From: Cellulomonas telluris
GTDB lineage: Bacteria > Actinomycetota > Actinomycetes > Actinomycetales > Cellulomonadaceae
Direction of reading: 5' to 3'
DNA length: 64,000 nt
Assembly (NCBI RefSeq): GCF_004886325.1
Contig: NZ_QXFN01000001.1
Coordinates: 558,001 to 622,000, forward strand
In this document: positions 53,474 to 61,641 of the stretch, one piece after another
Position numbering within the stretch: the first letter of the stretch is position 1
How the letters are laid out: each line of letters opens with the position of its first letter
Program-made: the position numbers and the translations under genes
The notes under the pieces: model-generated
What the model was told of the DNA's origin: nothing
Database searches by the model: none
What the model saw: only the letters and a program-made list of their open reading frames with translations

Positions 53474-53755
53474 TCAGACCGCGACGACCGACCCCTCGTT
53501 CGTCACCCGGTCCGCCTCGACCTCGTCGAACCACTTCCCGCCGTCCCCGAGGTACCGGAACGTGACGGTGGTCCCCGCGGGCACGGTGACGGCGGCGCTC
53601 GACATCCCGTTGGACCGCTTGCGGAGCACGTGCACCCCCGGCGTCCAGTCGTTGAACGTGCCCACGACGCTGACGGGGCCGTCGAGCGACGGGGTCGGCA
53701 GCGCGAACGTCAGGGTGCAGGTGGCGGTCTTGGCGGAGCGGGACTTCTTGAGCAC
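53474..53755 (-). CDS. Stand-alone CBM48/AMPK-type glycogen-binding protein
   Basis: This 93-residue protein consists of a single isoamylase early-set domain. VSVVGTFNDWTPGVHVLRKRSNG and TFRYLGDGGKWFDEVEADRV match the GxFNDW and surface-Trp features of AMPK/CBM48 glycogen-binding modules. The GTG at 53755 has GGAGG six bases upstream. Such free modules are found in actinobacteria without an attached enzyme. It may bring its operon partners to glycogen; that is inference. Confidence 0.82.
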   Translation of the reverse strand: MLKKSRSAKTATCTLTFALPTPSLDGPVSVVGTFNDWTPGVHVLRKRSNGMSSAAVTVPAGTTVTFRYLGDGGKWFDEVEADRVTNEGSVVAV

Positions 53756-53924
53756 GGGAGGCCTCCACGTCGGCACGGCAGGGGTGTGCGGGAGCAGGGT
53801 GGCGCCACGATGTTTCGGGACGGCGCGGCCTCGATGACCCCCGTGTGACGGGCGGGTGGCGGGAGCGGCACGGCCGGCGCGCGCCCCGTTGCTCGAGCGA
53901 CCGGGCGTCACCCTAACGGTCCAA

Positions 53925-53964
53925 CACGGAGGGCCGTGGACGTGTCCGTCCACGGCCCTCCGTG
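53925..53964 (-). terminator. 18-bp perfect hairpin after the GH55-like gene
   Basis: CACGGAGGGCCGTGGACG and its exact complement enclose a TGTC loop, starting 29 bp past the stop codon. The rest of the gap 53756-53924 shows no gene. Confidence 0.85.
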
Positions 53965-53993
53965 TCGTCGTTCCTACGTCCGGGGCGCGCCCG

Positions 53994-55940
53994 TCACGGG
54001 TACTGCACGACGTACTGCGGCGTGCCGGTGTTCGAGTTGTCGACCTGCCCGCCGACCCCGTTGACGACGTGCCGCACGGTCCCGTCGCCGAGGTTCACGG
54101 TCATGACGTGCGTGAGCCGCACGCCGGGCCGCTGCGGAACCTCGAACCCGTTCTCCGTCACGATCGACGGGTCGTTGCGGTTGTACACGTACACGCCGCC
54201 GCCCCAGAGCTGGTGCTCGCGCACCGCGTCGCCGACCTTGTAGCCGGCCCAGCCGAGGGTGCCGTCGGGCTCGGTCCAGTCGGCCTGGCTCGGCGGGTCG
54301 TACGGCAGCTCGTTCTGGTAGAGCACGACGCGTCCGCGCTCGCCGTTCCAGATGGTGTTGTGCTGCTGGAAGTGCTCGACGAACAGGCCGGTCGCGGTGA
54401 CGTCGTCCCCGTTGACGACGACGCCGACGCGTCCGACGTTGGTCCGCCACCGCTCGTCGTCGCCCGCCACACCGTCCGCGAAGCCCTCGACGCCGTGGTC
54501 GGCGCGCCACACCCAGGTGTGGTCGACGAGGACGTCGTCGGCGTTGATCTCCATCGCGACGTCCGTGCTGCCGCGGTGCGGCCCGCCGATCCGGAAGTAC
54601 ACGTCGGACAGGGTGATGGGGTCGTGCCGGCTCTTGCTGCCCCAGTCGGGCGCGTACCGGCTGTTGATGCCGACCTTGAGCAGGACGGGCGACTTCCGCG
54701 GTCCGGCGTCGATCGTCACGCCGGCGACGACGATGCCCGGCACGTCCGCGACGAACAGCGGCACCGACCCGCGCGCCGACGTCAGCGTCGCGTGCCCGAT
54801 GCCGAGCACGACGGTGCCCGGTCGCCACGCGGCGATCGTCCCGGCGACGTCGTACACGCCCGGCGTCAGCAGCAGGTGCTTGCCGAGCGCCAGCTTCGCG
54901 TTGATGCGCGCGACGGAGTCGCCGGGCCTGGCGACGTAGAAGTCGCGCAGCGGGATCGACCGGCCCGGCGTCATGCCGTCCGCCCACGAGATGCCGCGCG
55001 TGCCCTCGCGCGCCTGCGGCACCCGGACGTTCCAGCGTCCGCGCTGGTCGACGTACAGGTACGGCTTCTCGCGGCTGACCGGCGTCTCGTCGAGGGTCGT
55101 GTACGGCGGGTCGGGGAACGTCGCGTCGTCCGGCGCCCCCTCGACGCCGGAGAACACCTGGTTCCACACGCCGTTCGACCAGCTGCGGACCACGCTGTTG
55201 CGCGTCAGCCACTGCTGCTGCGACCCGTTCGTCACGTCCCCGAACCGCGAGTCCGCGATGAACCCGCCGCTCGCGTACTGCGGGCCGGCGGTGCAGTAGT
55301 CCATGAGCGAGAAGCCCAGGTCGCCCTCGTCGGCGCGGACGTCGACGCGCCGCACCGAGACCGCCTGCGAGACGGCCCAGAAGTTCGCGGTGCGGCGGCA
55401 GTCGTCCTGGCCGGTCGCGTCGATGTCGAGCGTGAGGTTCGACAGCGTCCGCCAGAAGTTGACCAGCGCGATGCAGTTGGGGTTCGCGGGGTCGTCGGAC
55501 AGGCAGCGGTTGTACGTCTCGATCTTGCCGTGGACGACGACGTCGGACGGTGACGCGCCGAGCCCGGAGACCTCGGTGTAGTAGCCGACCTTCATCTGCA
55601 GCGGCTGCTCGGGCGAGCCGTACTCGCCGGGCAGGAACAGCAGGGCGTAGCGGTTCGTGCCCATCTCGTCGTCGACCTGCTGGGCGTGGATCTCGTCGAC
55701 GCGGGCCTGGATGTCCGCGACCGGCATGGACGGGTCGAAGACGAGCACGTTCTCGCCCAGCGCCGGGGCGGACGTGCCCTGGCGGGCGAGGGTGTCGGTG
55801 GTGACGTCCTGACCGGCGGGCGCCGCGGCGGACGGGGTGACGGTGGCCGCGACGACGGCCAGCGCGGCTGCGGTGACGGCCAGGACGCGCGCTCGCGACC
55901 TGGCCGGTGGGTGGGTGGGGGCGTGGGTGGACGGGTCCAT
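53994..55940 (-). CDS. Secreted beta-helix protein, probably GH55-like glucanase
   Basis: This 648-residue protein has a signal peptide (about 14-42, ending PSAAA). The sequence opens VLVFDPSMPVADIQARVDEI, then FLPGEYGSPEQPLQMKVGYY, SLMDYCTAGPQYASGGFIAD and repeated short strands of a right-handed beta-helix. Streptomyces homologues with this opening are often named adenylyl cyclase, a label I distrust. Resemblance to bacterial GH55 exo-beta-1,3-glucanases fits the secretion and fold, but I cannot confirm the catalytic Glu. GAGGAA precedes the ATG. Monocistronic. Confidence 0.65.
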   Translation of the reverse strand: MDPSTHAPTHPPARSRARVLAVTAAALAVVAATVTPSAAAPAGQDVTTDTLARQGTSAPALGENVLVFDPSMPVADIQARVDEIHAQQVDDEMGTNRYALLFLPGEYGSPEQPLQMKVGYYTEVSGLGASPSDVVVHGKIETYNRCLSDDPANPNCIALVNFWRTLSNLTLDIDATGQDDCRRTANFWAVSQAVSVRRVDVRADEGDLGFSLMDYCTAGPQYASGGFIADSRFGDVTNGSQQQWLTRNSVVRSWSNGVWNQVFSGVEGAPDDATFPDPPYTTLDETPVSREKPYLYVDQRGRWNVRVPQAREGTRGISWADGMTPGRSIPLRDFYVARPGDSVARINAKLALGKHLLLTPGVYDVAGTIAAWRPGTVVLGIGHATLTSARGSVPLFVADVPGIVVAGVTIDAGPRKSPVLLKVGINSRYAPDWGSKSRHDPITLSDVYFRIGGPHRGSTDVAMEINADDVLVDHTWVWRADHGVEGFADGVAGDDERWRTNVGRVGVVVNGDDVTATGLFVEHFQQHNTIWNGERGRVVLYQNELPYDPPSQADWTEPDGTLGWAGYKVGDAVREHQLWGGGVYVYNRNDPSIVTENGFEVPQRPGVRLTHVMTVNLGDGTVRHVVNGVGGQVDNSNTGTPQYVVQYP

Positions 55941-56122
55941 GCGGTGTTCCTCTTCCTCGAGCAACGACATCGGACATTCCGGAGCACACCACACCGGGAG
56001 GGGGTTTGTCAGGAGTCCGTGCAAATTGCGGCCGCGGGATGCGGTTGCCCGTCGCGAGGGACGGCAGGGTGTCGGTGCCGCGGGTTAGCCTGGCGCGACC
56101 CCGACCCCGCAAGGAGGCCCTC

Positions 56123-56884
56123 GTGGTGCTCATCGGCGCCCACGTGCGCGGCGACGACCCGATCGCCGCGGCGACGGAGGTGGACGCGCAGGCCGTCCAG
56201 CTGTTCCTGGCCGACCCGCAGGGCTGGAAGAAGCCCGTGCGCCGCCCGGACGCGGACGCGCTGATCGAGTCCGGCCTCGGCCTCTACGCGCACGCGCCGT
56301 ACCTGGTGAACGTCGCGTCGACGAACAACCGGATCCGCATCCCGAGCCGCAACATGATCGCCCAGCACGCCGCGGCGGCCGCCGACCTCGGGGCGAAGGG
56401 CCTGATCGTGCACGGCGGGCACGTCGGCGACGGCGACGACATCGCGGTCGGCATCGACAACTGGCGCAAGACGTTCGCGCGCGCCGAGTTCCCCGTGCCG
56501 GTGCTCGTCGAGAACACCGCCGGCGGTGAGAACGCCTGCGCCCGCACGCTCGACCGCTGGGCGATGCTCTGGGACGCCATCGGGGAGTACGAGGTGGGCG
56601 TCTGCCTCGACACGTGCCACGCGTGGGCCGCGGGGGAGGACCTGGAGACGATCGTCGAGCGGCTCACCGCGATCACCGGACGCATCGACCTCGTGCACGC
56701 CAACAGCTCGCGCGACGAGCGCGGGTCCAGCCGCGACCGGCACGCGAACTTCGCCACCGGCACGATCCCGCCCGAGCTCATCGCGCACGTCGTGCGCGAG
56801 GCCGGGTGCGACGCCGTGGTCGAGACGCCGGGCGAGGGGCAGGCCGACGACGTCGCGTTCCTCAAGGCCGCGCTCGCGGGCTGA
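56123..56884 (+). CDS. Endonuclease IV-like TIM-barrel protein (Nfo family)
   Basis: This 253-residue protein has the AP-endonuclease 2 fold and metal-ligand motifs: GLYAHAPYLVNVAS, GLIVHGGHVGDG, VLVENTAGGENACA, VGVCLDTCHAWAAG, DLVHANSSRDERGSSRDRHANF and VVETPGEG. These are the nine Zn ligands typical of Nfo. It should cut DNA at abasic sites, though some homologues act as sugar isomerases. GTG 56123 follows AAGGAGG closely; GTG 56126 is an equal alternative. A TAGCCT promoter hexamer lies about 30 bp upstream. Confidence 0.9.
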   Translation: MVLIGAHVRGDDPIAAATEVDAQAVQLFLADPQGWKKPVRRPDADALIESGLGLYAHAPYLVNVASTNNRIRIPSRNMIAQHAAAAADLGAKGLIVHGGHVGDGDDIAVGIDNWRKTFARAEFPVPVLVENTAGGENACARTLDRWAMLWDAIGEYEVGVCLDTCHAWAAGEDLETIVERLTAITGRIDLVHANSSRDERGSSRDRHANFATGTIPPELIAHVVREAGCDAVVETPGEGQADDVAFLKAALAG

Positions 56885-56927
56885 GGGCTTCCCGCCGGCG
56901 GCGGGGCGTCGCTAGCGTCGGCGGCAC

Positions 56928-57410
56928 ATGTCTCCCGACGGCCGCTCCCGCCTCGTCGCGTGGGACCGTCAGCTCCGCGACGTCCACGCCCGCCTCCGTG
57001 ACAGCCTGCAGATCGCGCGCGACGCGATCGACGACGCCGGGGACGACCCGGCCTCACCCCGTCTCGCCGCCGACCTGCGCCTCTTCTGCACCGGCTTCTG
57101 CGCCGCCCTCGACGGCCACCACCGCGGCGAGGACGCGGTGATGTTCCCCGAGCTGCTCGCCGCCGACCGGTCGCTCGCCGACGTGGTCGCGCAGCTGGTG
57201 CGCGACCACAGCGTGCTCGCGCAGCTGCTCGGGTCGCTGCAGCGGGCGGTCGACGGCGGCACCACCGGCGCCGAGCTGCACCGCCACCTCGACGGCATCG
57301 AGGCGGTCATGGAGACGCACTTCCGGTACGAGGAGAAGCGTCTGCTCGAGCCGCTGTCGCGGCTGGTCGTCGACCGCCCGTCGCAGGAGGTGCTGGGGCC
57401 GCTGGCGTAG
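56928..57410 (+). CDS. Hemerythrin HHE domain protein
   Basis: This 160-residue four-helix protein has GHHRGEDAVMFPELL, VRDHSVLAQLLGSL and METHFRYEEKRLLEPL, which give the His and Glu/Asp ligands of a diiron hemerythrin-like site. Related actinobacterial proteins bind oxygen or nitric oxide or act in redox sensing. TAGCGT lies nine bases before the ATG. It ends just before a strong bidirectional hairpin. Confidence 0.88.
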   Translation: MSPDGRSRLVAWDRQLRDVHARLRDSLQIARDAIDDAGDDPASPRLAADLRLFCTGFCAALDGHHRGEDAVMFPELLAADRSLADVVAQLVRDHSVLAQLLGSLQRAVDGGTTGAELHRHLDGIEAVMETHFRYEEKRLLEPLSRLVVDRPSQEVLGPLA

Positions 57411-57418
57411 CCGCCGCG

Positions 57419-57468
57419 GAGCCGTGAAGCGTTGCGGCCGCGCTTGTGCCCGCAACGCTTCACGGCTC
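57419..57468. terminator. Bidirectional 19-bp hairpin
   Basis: GAGCCGTGAAGCGTTGCGG and its exact complement enclose 12 bases. It lies 8 bp past the hemerythrin stop and 2 bp past the frameshift-corrected stop (57471-57473) of the convergent gene, so it serves both. Confidence 0.85.
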
Positions 57469-58134
57469 GGTCAGTCCGACGGCACCGGCTCCAGCACGAC
57501 CTCGTACCCGGCGCGGTTCAGGGCCTCCACGTGGTCCGTGCCGCCGCCGTACGAGCCCGGGCAGATCGCCCGGCGACATGCGCGCCTCCGCGTCCGCGGG
57601 GAAGATCCGCGTCAGCCCGCCGGCCTCCGTGTGCTCGGCGAGGACGACGACGTGGTCGTACCGGCCGGAGCGCGTCCGCATGGGCGGGTCGAGCCGGTAC
57701 AGGGACGCCGTGTGCGGGAACACCGCGACGAGGGTCGGGTCGAGGGGCAGCGCGCGCTGGAGGAACGCGTACCGCGTGCCGGTCGGCCGCACGACGCCCT
57801 CGACGCACGGGGACGCGACGCCGTCCGTCGCCACGCTGCGGTAGCGGGAGCCGACGCGCACGACGCCGCCGTCGTGCAGGCGCACGGTCGGGTCGACGGT
57901 GCGCGCGTGCTCCGCGAACGGTGCCGGGTCGTGCACCCACCACCGTGCCGGGGTGCCGTCGTGCCGGGTGGCCAGGACGACGTCGCCGTCGACGCCCGTC
58001 ACCCGGTACGTCTCACCGGCGGCGGACACCGCCGCCCGCACCCGACGTGCCGCGGGGACGTGCCCCGGCTCCTCGCAGACGCAGCCCGTCCGGGGTGTGC
58101 CCAGCGGGGTGTCGATGTCGAACGGTGCGGCCAT
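57460..58134 (-). pseudogene. Hypothetical protein with probable 3' frameshift
   Basis: The frame starts at MAAPFDIDT after AGGAGG and keeps strong coding bias to about 57600. As written it then reads an Arg-rich tail into the terminator hairpin. Another frame from about 57575 to a stop at 57471 reads SYGGGTDHVEALNRAGYEVV and ends EPVPSD with all third positions G or C, stopping just before the hairpin. A one-base indel, real or a sequencing error, is the simplest reading. The protein is cytoplasmic, with a CVCEEPGH Cys/His cluster near the start. Family not recognised. Confidence 0.7.
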
Positions 58135-58297
58135 GGCTCCTCCTGGGGAGGTCGAGCGTCTTCCCGCGCGGGACGGCACGGGCGGATCTTCCTCCGGGGG
58201 CACCGAGCGCTCGCGCGGTTGCCAGTCGGCCGCGCCGGAGGGCGTGAGGCCGAGCTTCGTGATCGAGGACGACTCTAGGCGCGGTCACCGACACCGC

Positions 58298-58354
58298 ATC
58301 CACAGGGTGGGCGGCACTGGCGTCCGCACGGTCGCGAACCGGTACTTTCCCGGC
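58298..58354 (+). promoter_or_regulatory. Conserved promoter block of PKD module 3
   Basis: The block shares ATCCACA-GGTG, CGGC-CTGGC and GAACCGGTACTTTCC with the block before module 1. TACTTT at 58343-58348 lies six bases before the ATG, as expected for a leaderless -10 element. The remaining upstream gap (58135-58297) shows no gene. Confidence 0.65.
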
Positions 58355-58966
58355 ATGCAGGGGCGACGGGGCTGGGGCAGGGGTGTGTCCGGGGTGCTGC
58401 TGGCCGGGGTGCTGGTGGCCGGGTGCACGGGGGAGGCGACGCCGGCGGAGCCCTCCAGGTCCGAACCGGCAGCGTCGCCCACCGCCTCGACGAGCCCCAC
58501 GCCCACCGGGACGCCGACCACCGACCTGAGCACCCCACCGGTGCGCCCCGAGGCGATGGCGACGCCGAGTGCGGAGGGCGCCGCGGCGGCGGCGTCGTAC
58601 TTCGTGTCCGCCCTCTACGTGCACATGTACGAGGCGCAGGACGTGACTGCCTGGGCCGAGATCGCTGGGGAGGACTGCGCGTTCTGCTCGTCGGTCATCC
58701 GGGACGTCGAGACGATGGTCTCGAGTGGCCTGACCGAGGCAGGCACAAGGGTGGTGGTCGAGAGCGCCAGCGGGACCGAGGTCATTCCGGGGGAGAGCTA
58801 CACGGCGACCCTCGTCGCCGAGCAGTCACCTACGACCCGCAGGGACGGAGAAGGCAACGTGGTCAGCAGGGGCAGCGGAGGGCGGTACGAGCTTCTCGTG
58901 GCTCTCGGCTGGAACGGTGGCTGGGTGGTGCGTGCCGTCGACGTTCACGAGCTGGGTCCTGCATGA
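58355..58966 (+). CDS. DUF6318-like lipoprotein (module 3)
   Basis: This 203-residue lipoprotein has a lipobox VLVAGC, a Ser/Thr/Pro linker and a domain with RPEAMATPSAEGAAAAASYF. A DCAFCSSVIRDVETM segment (CxxC) and LLVALGWNGGWVVRAVDVHE complete the family pattern. Its stop overlaps the PKD gene start (ATGA). The promoter block matches module 1 in inverse orientation. Confidence 0.8.
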   Translation: MQGRRGWGRGVSGVLLAGVLVAGCTGEATPAEPSRSEPAASPTASTSPTPTGTPTTDLSTPPVRPEAMATPSAEGAAAAASYFVSALYVHMYEAQDVTAWAEIAGEDCAFCSSVIRDVETMVSSGLTEAGTRVVVESASGTEVIPGESYTATLVAEQSPTTRRDGEGNVVSRGSGGRYELLVALGWNGGWVVRAVDVHELGPA

Positions 58967-59895
58967 GGGCCGTCGCTTCTCGCCTCGGCGCGCCAGGCCC
59001 TGCTCTTGTCGCAGCGGTGCTGCTGTCATCCCTTCTGGCGGTCGCTCCCGCCGCGGCCGCGGCCGCGTCCGAGGGAGGGCCCGATTGGCGAGATCACGTC
59101 GTGGCAGGGGCCGAGGGCGACGCTGCCACGCTCGCCGTCCGTGACGGTGAGCGACTGCGCCTGCTCCACCAGGCCGCCGGCACTCGACCAGAGGACGCGC
59201 TCGACCAGTTCCAACGCGCTGCGGCATGTCGAGAAGCGGCTGGGATCTGGGTGATCGGGAGCAGCGACGGTACGTGTGCCCCCGGTGCCGACACCGCGGC
59301 TGCCCCTGACTGCGGTGTGGACCAGGCGCTGCTGAGCCTGTGGCGTCGGCAGCGTGCGACCCCTGCGTCGGACTGGGGGCAGTGGGAGCGGATCGACTAC
59401 GGGGGCTGTGCCGCCGACGCGCTCCCCGTCCTGTCCGCCGAGGACTTCCGCCGCCTGCCTCTTCCGGCCCCGGTCCTGAACGTCCAACCGGCGGCGGACT
59501 GGGTGCTGGTGAACAAGGAGACGATCGTCTACACCGACCCCTCCGCGGTGACCCTGACCACGGACCTGCTCGGCTACCAGGTGACCGTCGAGGCGACCCC
59601 GACCCGGTTCACCTACGACTTCGGCGACGGCACCCGGCCCCTGGTCACCACCGACCCCGGCGCCCCGTACCCGGCGTTCGACACCTTCCACGTCTACCGC
59701 GACCTCGGCACCCGGCAGATCACCCTGACCACGCAGTGGTCCGGCCGCTACCAGATCGCCGGGTCCCCGGCCTGGCGCGACGTGGACGGCACGGCGCAGA
59801 CCACCACGACCAGCGCATCGTTCGAGGTCGTCGAGCGCACCAGCAAGCTCGTCGCCGAGCTCTGCACCGCCGTCCCCACGCCGCCCGACTGCTGA
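58963..59895 (+). CDS. Secreted PKD-domain protein (module 3)
   Basis: This 310-residue protein has a signal peptide (to about residue 36, AAAAA) and a variable N-terminal half (ERLRLLHQAAGTRPEDALDQ) with paired Cys. Its C-terminal half is nearly identical to the module 1 protein from SAEDFRRLPLPAP to the final PPDC, including YDFGDG and TFHVYRDLG of the PKD sandwich. The mix of divergent front and near-identical back indicates gene conversion. Coupled to the lipoprotein gene. Confidence 0.85.
   Translation: MRAVASRLGAPGPALVAAVLLSSLLAVAPAAAAAASEGGPDWRDHVVAGAEGDAATLAVRDGERLRLLHQAAGTRPEDALDQFQRAAACREAAGIWVIGSSDGTCAPGADTAAAPDCGVDQALLSLWRRQRATPASDWGQWERIDYGGCAADALPVLSAEDFRRLPLPAPVLNVQPAADWVLVNKETIVYTDPSAVTLTTDLLGYQVTVEATPTRFTYDFGDGTRPLVTTDPGAPYPAFDTFHVYRDLGTRQITLTTQWSGRYQIAGSPAWRDVDGTAQTTTTSASFEVVERTSKLVAELCTAVPTPPDC
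59460..59895. repeat. Inverted repeat arm B (PKD gene 3' half)
   Basis: This is the partner of 38702-39140; 59587-59732 is identical to the reverse complement of 38868-39013. Recombination between the arms would invert about 20 kb. Confidence 0.85.
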
Positions 59896-60099
59896 CGCCC
59901 GGCCGTCGGCGCAGGAGCTGCAGGCCCGCAGCCGGCACGGCGCGGGCCGCCGGCGCGCCCGTGCGCACGCAGACCTGGGGGTGCGGGAAGCCGCGTCCGG
60001 ACGGCGCCGAGCCGACCACAGCCCCGGGGATGGTCCGCGCATCCACCGATCTCCCGGAGGACACGAACCGGGCAGGCGCCCGGGCAGCACGCTCCCCGC

Positions 60100-60828
60100 A
60101 TGCCTCTGCCGCTGCCCACCGCACCGTCCGTCGTCGTCACCGCGCTCGCGCTCTCGCTCGCCACCGGAGGGTGCGCCGCGGGTGGCGCCACCTCCGCCGA
60201 AGCCGCGAGCGCTCCGTCCGCCATGACGGCCCCGGCGCAGACCACGGCACCGGCACGCTCCGGGCCGACGACGCGCATCGCACCCGCACCGACGGGCCCA
60301 GTGCCGGCCCCGCCGGGAGCTTCGGCGGACCCGTCCGCCGACAGCCCGACCCCCCTTCCGACCGCCGGCCAGGCGCGGCCCACGCCCGTGCCGTCGCCGC
60401 ACCCGGCGATGGCGGCCGGTGGCAGCGACGCGGCCGCACTCGCGGGCGTGCACCTGCTCCACCTCTATGACCACGCGATCACGACGCGTGACGTCACGCC
60501 GCTCACGGCGTTCTGCGACCCGGGGAGCACCTGGTGCGCGGAGCGCGCCGCCGAGTTCACGTTCCGTGCGGTCGTCCCAGCGGACAGGGCGGCGAAGGTA
60601 CGCAGGTCGCGGCACGAGAACCGCCTGGTCTCCGCGCGGCTGGCCGTCGACGGCACCTGGCACGTGCAGATCGACAGCGACCACGTGCTGACGACGACGT
60701 GGACCAGCGAGGCGACCGGCGCCACGATCGTCGAGGTCGGCGGCGGACCGGTGCGGTACGACATCGAGCTCGCGCACGGCCTCACTGGGTGGATGGTGCT
60801 CGAGGTGACGACGTCACGCCCGGCCTGA
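60100..60828 (+). CDS. Solo DUF6318-like lipoprotein (type 2, Cx6C)
   Basis: This 242-residue protein has a signal ending near LATGGC, a long Pro/Thr/Ala spacer (to about 105) and PHPAMAAGGSDAAALAGVHL as the family opening. The Cys pair is spaced as CDPGSTWC rather than CxxC. A C-terminal strand set contains LTTTWTSEATGATI and LTGWMVLEV. No PKD gene follows; the next gene is a second solo copy. No ribosome site or clear -10 was found. Confidence 0.7.
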   Translation: MPLPLPTAPSVVVTALALSLATGGCAAGGATSAEAASAPSAMTAPAQTTAPARSGPTTRIAPAPTGPVPAPPGASADPSADSPTPLPTAGQARPTPVPSPHPAMAAGGSDAAALAGVHLLHLYDHAITTRDVTPLTAFCDPGSTWCAERAAEFTFRAVVPADRAAKVRRSRHENRLVSARLAVDGTWHVQIDSDHVLTTTWTSEATGATIVEVGGGPVRYDIELAHGLTGWMVLEVTTSRPA

Positions 60829-60974
60829 GCCCGGAGGCGGAACCTCACCCCCCGACGCCTTCGGCCGGCGCCCGAAACACCGTGAGCCGCCCACAGCCGC
60901 CTGTCACGCCCAGGATGTCCACGGGCAATGACGCTGGCCGCCCGCGGCGGGCGGTGCTGGACGACGCTCGATGC

Positions 60975-61634
60975 ATGCCCACACGCCGCCGGTCCCGCCG
61001 TCTCTTGGCTCCCGCTCTGGTCTGCGCCGTCCTCGTCGCACTCACGACGTCCGCCTGCACAGCACCTGGCCGTGCACCGGAACGCGGGTCACAGCAGACG
61101 GCTGACGGGGAGGTGCGCACACCGGTCCCGGCACCGACACCGACCGCCGAGCTCGCCGTGCTGGACGACGGTCCCGCGGCGAGCGAGCTGCCTCTCACCG
61201 CTGAGCCGCCCGCTCCGCCCTCCGCCATGGCCGCGACCGACGCCACGGGAGCCGCCGCGGCGGCCGAGCACTTCCTCGCCCTGATGGACCACGCGGTCAG
61301 CACGTTGGATGCCGGACCGATGATGGCGATGTGCGATCCGGGAAGTCGGTGGTGCGCCTCGATCGCGGACCAGACGGCGCAGGCGCCTGAGGCTCGGGCG
61401 GAGGGCGCTGCCCGCGTGTCCGCGGACACGGCGCTGCCGAGCCAGCTCAAGGTCGACCCACGCGACGATGGCACGTTCGTCGTGCACCTGACCGGTCAGC
61501 ACACGACGACCACGACCTGGACCGATCCGGCGACTGGCATCACGCAGATCCACATCAGCGACCCCGAGACCGTGCCGTTCGCCATCCACCTCGAGTCGCG
61601 CCCGTCCGGGTGGACGGTCCTCGGGGTCAACTGA
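60975..61634 (+). CDS. Solo DUF6318-like lipoprotein (type 2, Cx6C)
   Basis: This 219-residue protein is a paralogue of the preceding one. It has a basic n-region, a signal ending TTSAC, a Pro/Thr spacer, PSAMAATDATGAAAAAEHFL, CDPGSRWC, and TTTTTWTDPATGITQI followed by SGWTVLGV. The pair arose by tandem duplication. It is convergent with the helicase gene at 7 bp. The ATG at 60971 is out of frame; 60975 is used. Confidence 0.72.
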   Translation: MPTRRRSRRLLAPALVCAVLVALTTSACTAPGRAPERGSQQTADGEVRTPVPAPTPTAELAVLDDGPAASELPLTAEPPAPPSAMAATDATGAAAAAEHFLALMDHAVSTLDAGPMMAMCDPGSRWCASIADQTAQAPEARAEGAARVSADTALPSQLKVDPRDDGTFVVHLTGQHTTTTTWTDPATGITQIHISDPETVPFAIHLESRPSGWTVLGVN

Positions 61635-61641
61635 GCGCCGG

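Noticed and set aside
53994-55940. Adenylyl cyclase
   Set aside because: Homologues often carry this name, but no cyclase catalytic motif is visible. A signal peptide and beta-helix repeats fit a secreted carbohydrate-active enzyme better.
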